In this document: in pieces, positions 62,656 to 64,000 of the stretch
How positions within the stretch are numbered: position 1 is the first letter of the stretch
Layout: every line of letters begins with the position of its first letter
Source: Lotus japonicus
Taxonomy: Eukaryota; Streptophyta; Magnoliopsida; Fabales; Fabaceae
Direction: 5' to 3'
DNA length: 64,000 bases
NCBI RefSeq assembly: GCF_012489685.1
Contig: NC_080041.1
Coordinates: 108,283,760-108,347,759, forward strand
Made by a program: the position numbers and the translations under genes
The notes under the pieces: model-generated
Told to the model about the DNA's origin: nothing
The model's database searches: none
The model's input: the letters and a program-made list of their open reading frames with translations, nothing else

Positions 62656-64000
62656 TGTAAGACCCAAGTTTTTAGCTTGGAATAAATTGGTGAAAGGACA
62701 AGATTCGAACCGACGGAACTTATGACGCAAGCAGTATTCGCTTAAACCTAGGACAAGAACCTTAGGAAAAGAATAAATTTCAAAGATGTACCACCCTTGG
62801 AACACTATAGGAATAAAATTTCCAAAAAGTTCCACCCTTGGAACACTATGGGAAAAGTTCCAAAAAAATTTCAGAGAAATGTTAGAACTTCTCTTTTTCC
62901 ATATATCACAACCGTTTCGAGGCGAAACTCTAGGATCTACGAACGTCCGATTCCAATCATCGGAAGTTTGCCGAAACCGAAACCCTGGTATTTCAAAACC
63001 CTAGAATCAACCGACGATGAAGACTTTTTCTATTCAGAGCTTCAAATGAAGATTCCACACGCGTACGCCCACTCTAATCGACGTTCCAAATCTTTCTTCA
63101 GAAGGAAGTTTCTGCATCCGAGGTCAAAATCATAAAGTGCATAAAGTGCATTTTAAGCCGGTAAATATTAAAAACAAGCCTCGAAAACCAAAAATCATAC
63201 TGATATTTCTTCGAAGAATTAGAAGATTCAGCGGGAAGAATATCGTGTCTAAAATACGTTGGAATCAGTAGGAAGAAATCGGGATCGCTCTTATATTTTT
63301 ATCTTAACTCTATGAGTTAAATCCTCCGATATCTAAACTAATCTGTACCGGTTTACAAAATATCTATTCAACCTTATCCAATCTTTGATAAATATCTATT
63401 CATACTTATCCAATCTTTGATAAATATCTATTCATACTTATCCAATCTTGATAAATATCTATTCATACTTATCCGATCTTTGATAAATATCTTCCATTTC
63501 ATTCCCTATAAATATGTGAAGCTTGAAACAAAAACCTCACAAAACACCCACACACAACCCGCGGCCACAAGAGGAGAAGGAGGAGAAGAGTTTTTCGCCG
63601 ATTCTTGCCTGATCGTTCCATAGTTCGTTGCTACGCGTAGGTCTCAAGGTACTGATGCTAATCCTCACTTCTGATCGTAAATTCTGCCGCTTTTCTCTAT
63701 GCTTTTCTGTGCTCTAAGTTTTGAGGTTTTTACAAAACTATCTAGATAACTTCATCTTTCTATCTAAACTTATTCCCTGCGTGTCCCTGAGCATGTTTAG
63801 CGGATTTCATTTCGCCGATTCTCGCCGAATTGCCGCCGAATTTCAATTCTGCTCATAATACCCATGTTTGGCTAAAGTTCCAACCTTTGGGCTTAAAACC
63901 CTCGACTGAGTTTAGCGTTAGTAAGATTAGTCGTCATAATCGTCGTTGGTATCAACCCCATCTAATTTATTTTTCGAAATTCTGATTTTGAGTTTCCGAG
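62656..64000 (+). mobile_element. Probable Gypsy-type 5' LTR, running off the window
   Basis: The sequence starts TGTAAGACCCAAGTTTTT, a common start of legume Gypsy LTRs, preceded by GTAAG as a possible target duplication. It contains two copies of CACCCTTGGAACACTATRGG (about 62789 and 62827) and four copies of a 33-bp unit (63358-63493). A clear TATA box, TATAAATA at 63507-63514, is followed by a likely transcript start near 63540. No stop of the LTR, primer site or coding region is reached before the window ends, so the identity is provisional. Short ORFs here are not supported as genes. Confidence 0.5.
63358..63493 (+). repeat. Four tandem 33-bp repeats upstream of the LTR TATA box
   Basis: Units of AAATATCTATTCATACTTAT followed by CCAATCTTTGAT occur four times in a row, with one losing a T and another showing CCGATC. 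They sit just before TATAAATA at 63507, where LTR enhancers are usually found. A role as enhancer is inference. Confidence 0.8.

Noticed and set aside
62642..62712. tRNA or SINE with TGGCGTAGTGG and GATTCGAACC as A- and B-boxes
   Set aside because: The motif spacing of about 60 bp and the intervening TGTAAGACCC LTR start make a single Pol III unit unlikely, and no cloverleaf forms.
63358..63493. CRISPR-like regular repeats
   Set aside because: The units are directly adjacent without spacers and the DNA is plant nuclear; they are ordinary tandem repeats.

Overview
The window is nuclear DNA from a dicot plant, most likely a legume. It is AT-rich, has intron-rich single genes with GT..AG introns, and carries many small transposons. 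The proteins, a legume-style SINE and several MITEs point to a papilionoid; Lotus-like is my guess, not a demonstration. There are no operons, CRISPR arrays or bacterial signals.

Layout: 1-4.9 kb is intergenic, with a 1.3 kb foldback Mutator-like element (214-1525) and a hAT-type MITE (2573-2838). CCT6, the chaperonin zeta subunit (15 coding exons, +), fills 5036-11255. A second Mutator-like element (12142-13481) lies just upstream of an alkenal double-bond reductase gene (13686-16376, +). ZPR1 (16 exons, +) spans 17376-27822. Its introns hold LINE tails, a divergent LTR element and a tRNA-Gly(UCC)-like gene. A 14-3-3 gene (+) occupies 30162-32132. From 32.1 to 35.1 kb are LTR remnants, followed by a two-exon DIVARICATA-like MYB gene on the minus strand (35095-36890).

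From 38601 to 42950 is a complete PIF/Harbinger transposon with a TAA target duplication. Its transposase ORF is open, but its second (Myb/trihelix-like) ORF has two in-frame stops. The element ends about 290 bp before the glycyl-tRNA synthetase gene (43241-47342, +). A 13-exon HGSNAT-like membrane protein gene (minus) covers 48963-55857. From 55.9 to 64 kb there are only repeats: a SINE with a perfect 15-bp duplication, a duplicated 200-bp repeat, two LINE coding remnants, a third foldback Mutator-like element (60218-61916) and a probable Gypsy-type LTR running off the right edge.

The six host genes are mostly housekeeping functions: protein folding, aldehyde detoxification, EF1A/growth signalling, phosphoprotein binding, tRNA charging and a lysosomal-type acetyltransferase relative. 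The MYB regulator makes a seventh. They are not a pathway cluster. The main biology beyond them is the transposon history. Two elements sit in proximal promoters (reductase and GlyRS), and introns show tandem duplications. All exon boundaries below were read by eye from splice sites and reading-frame continuity; every multi-exon model sums to a multiple of three.
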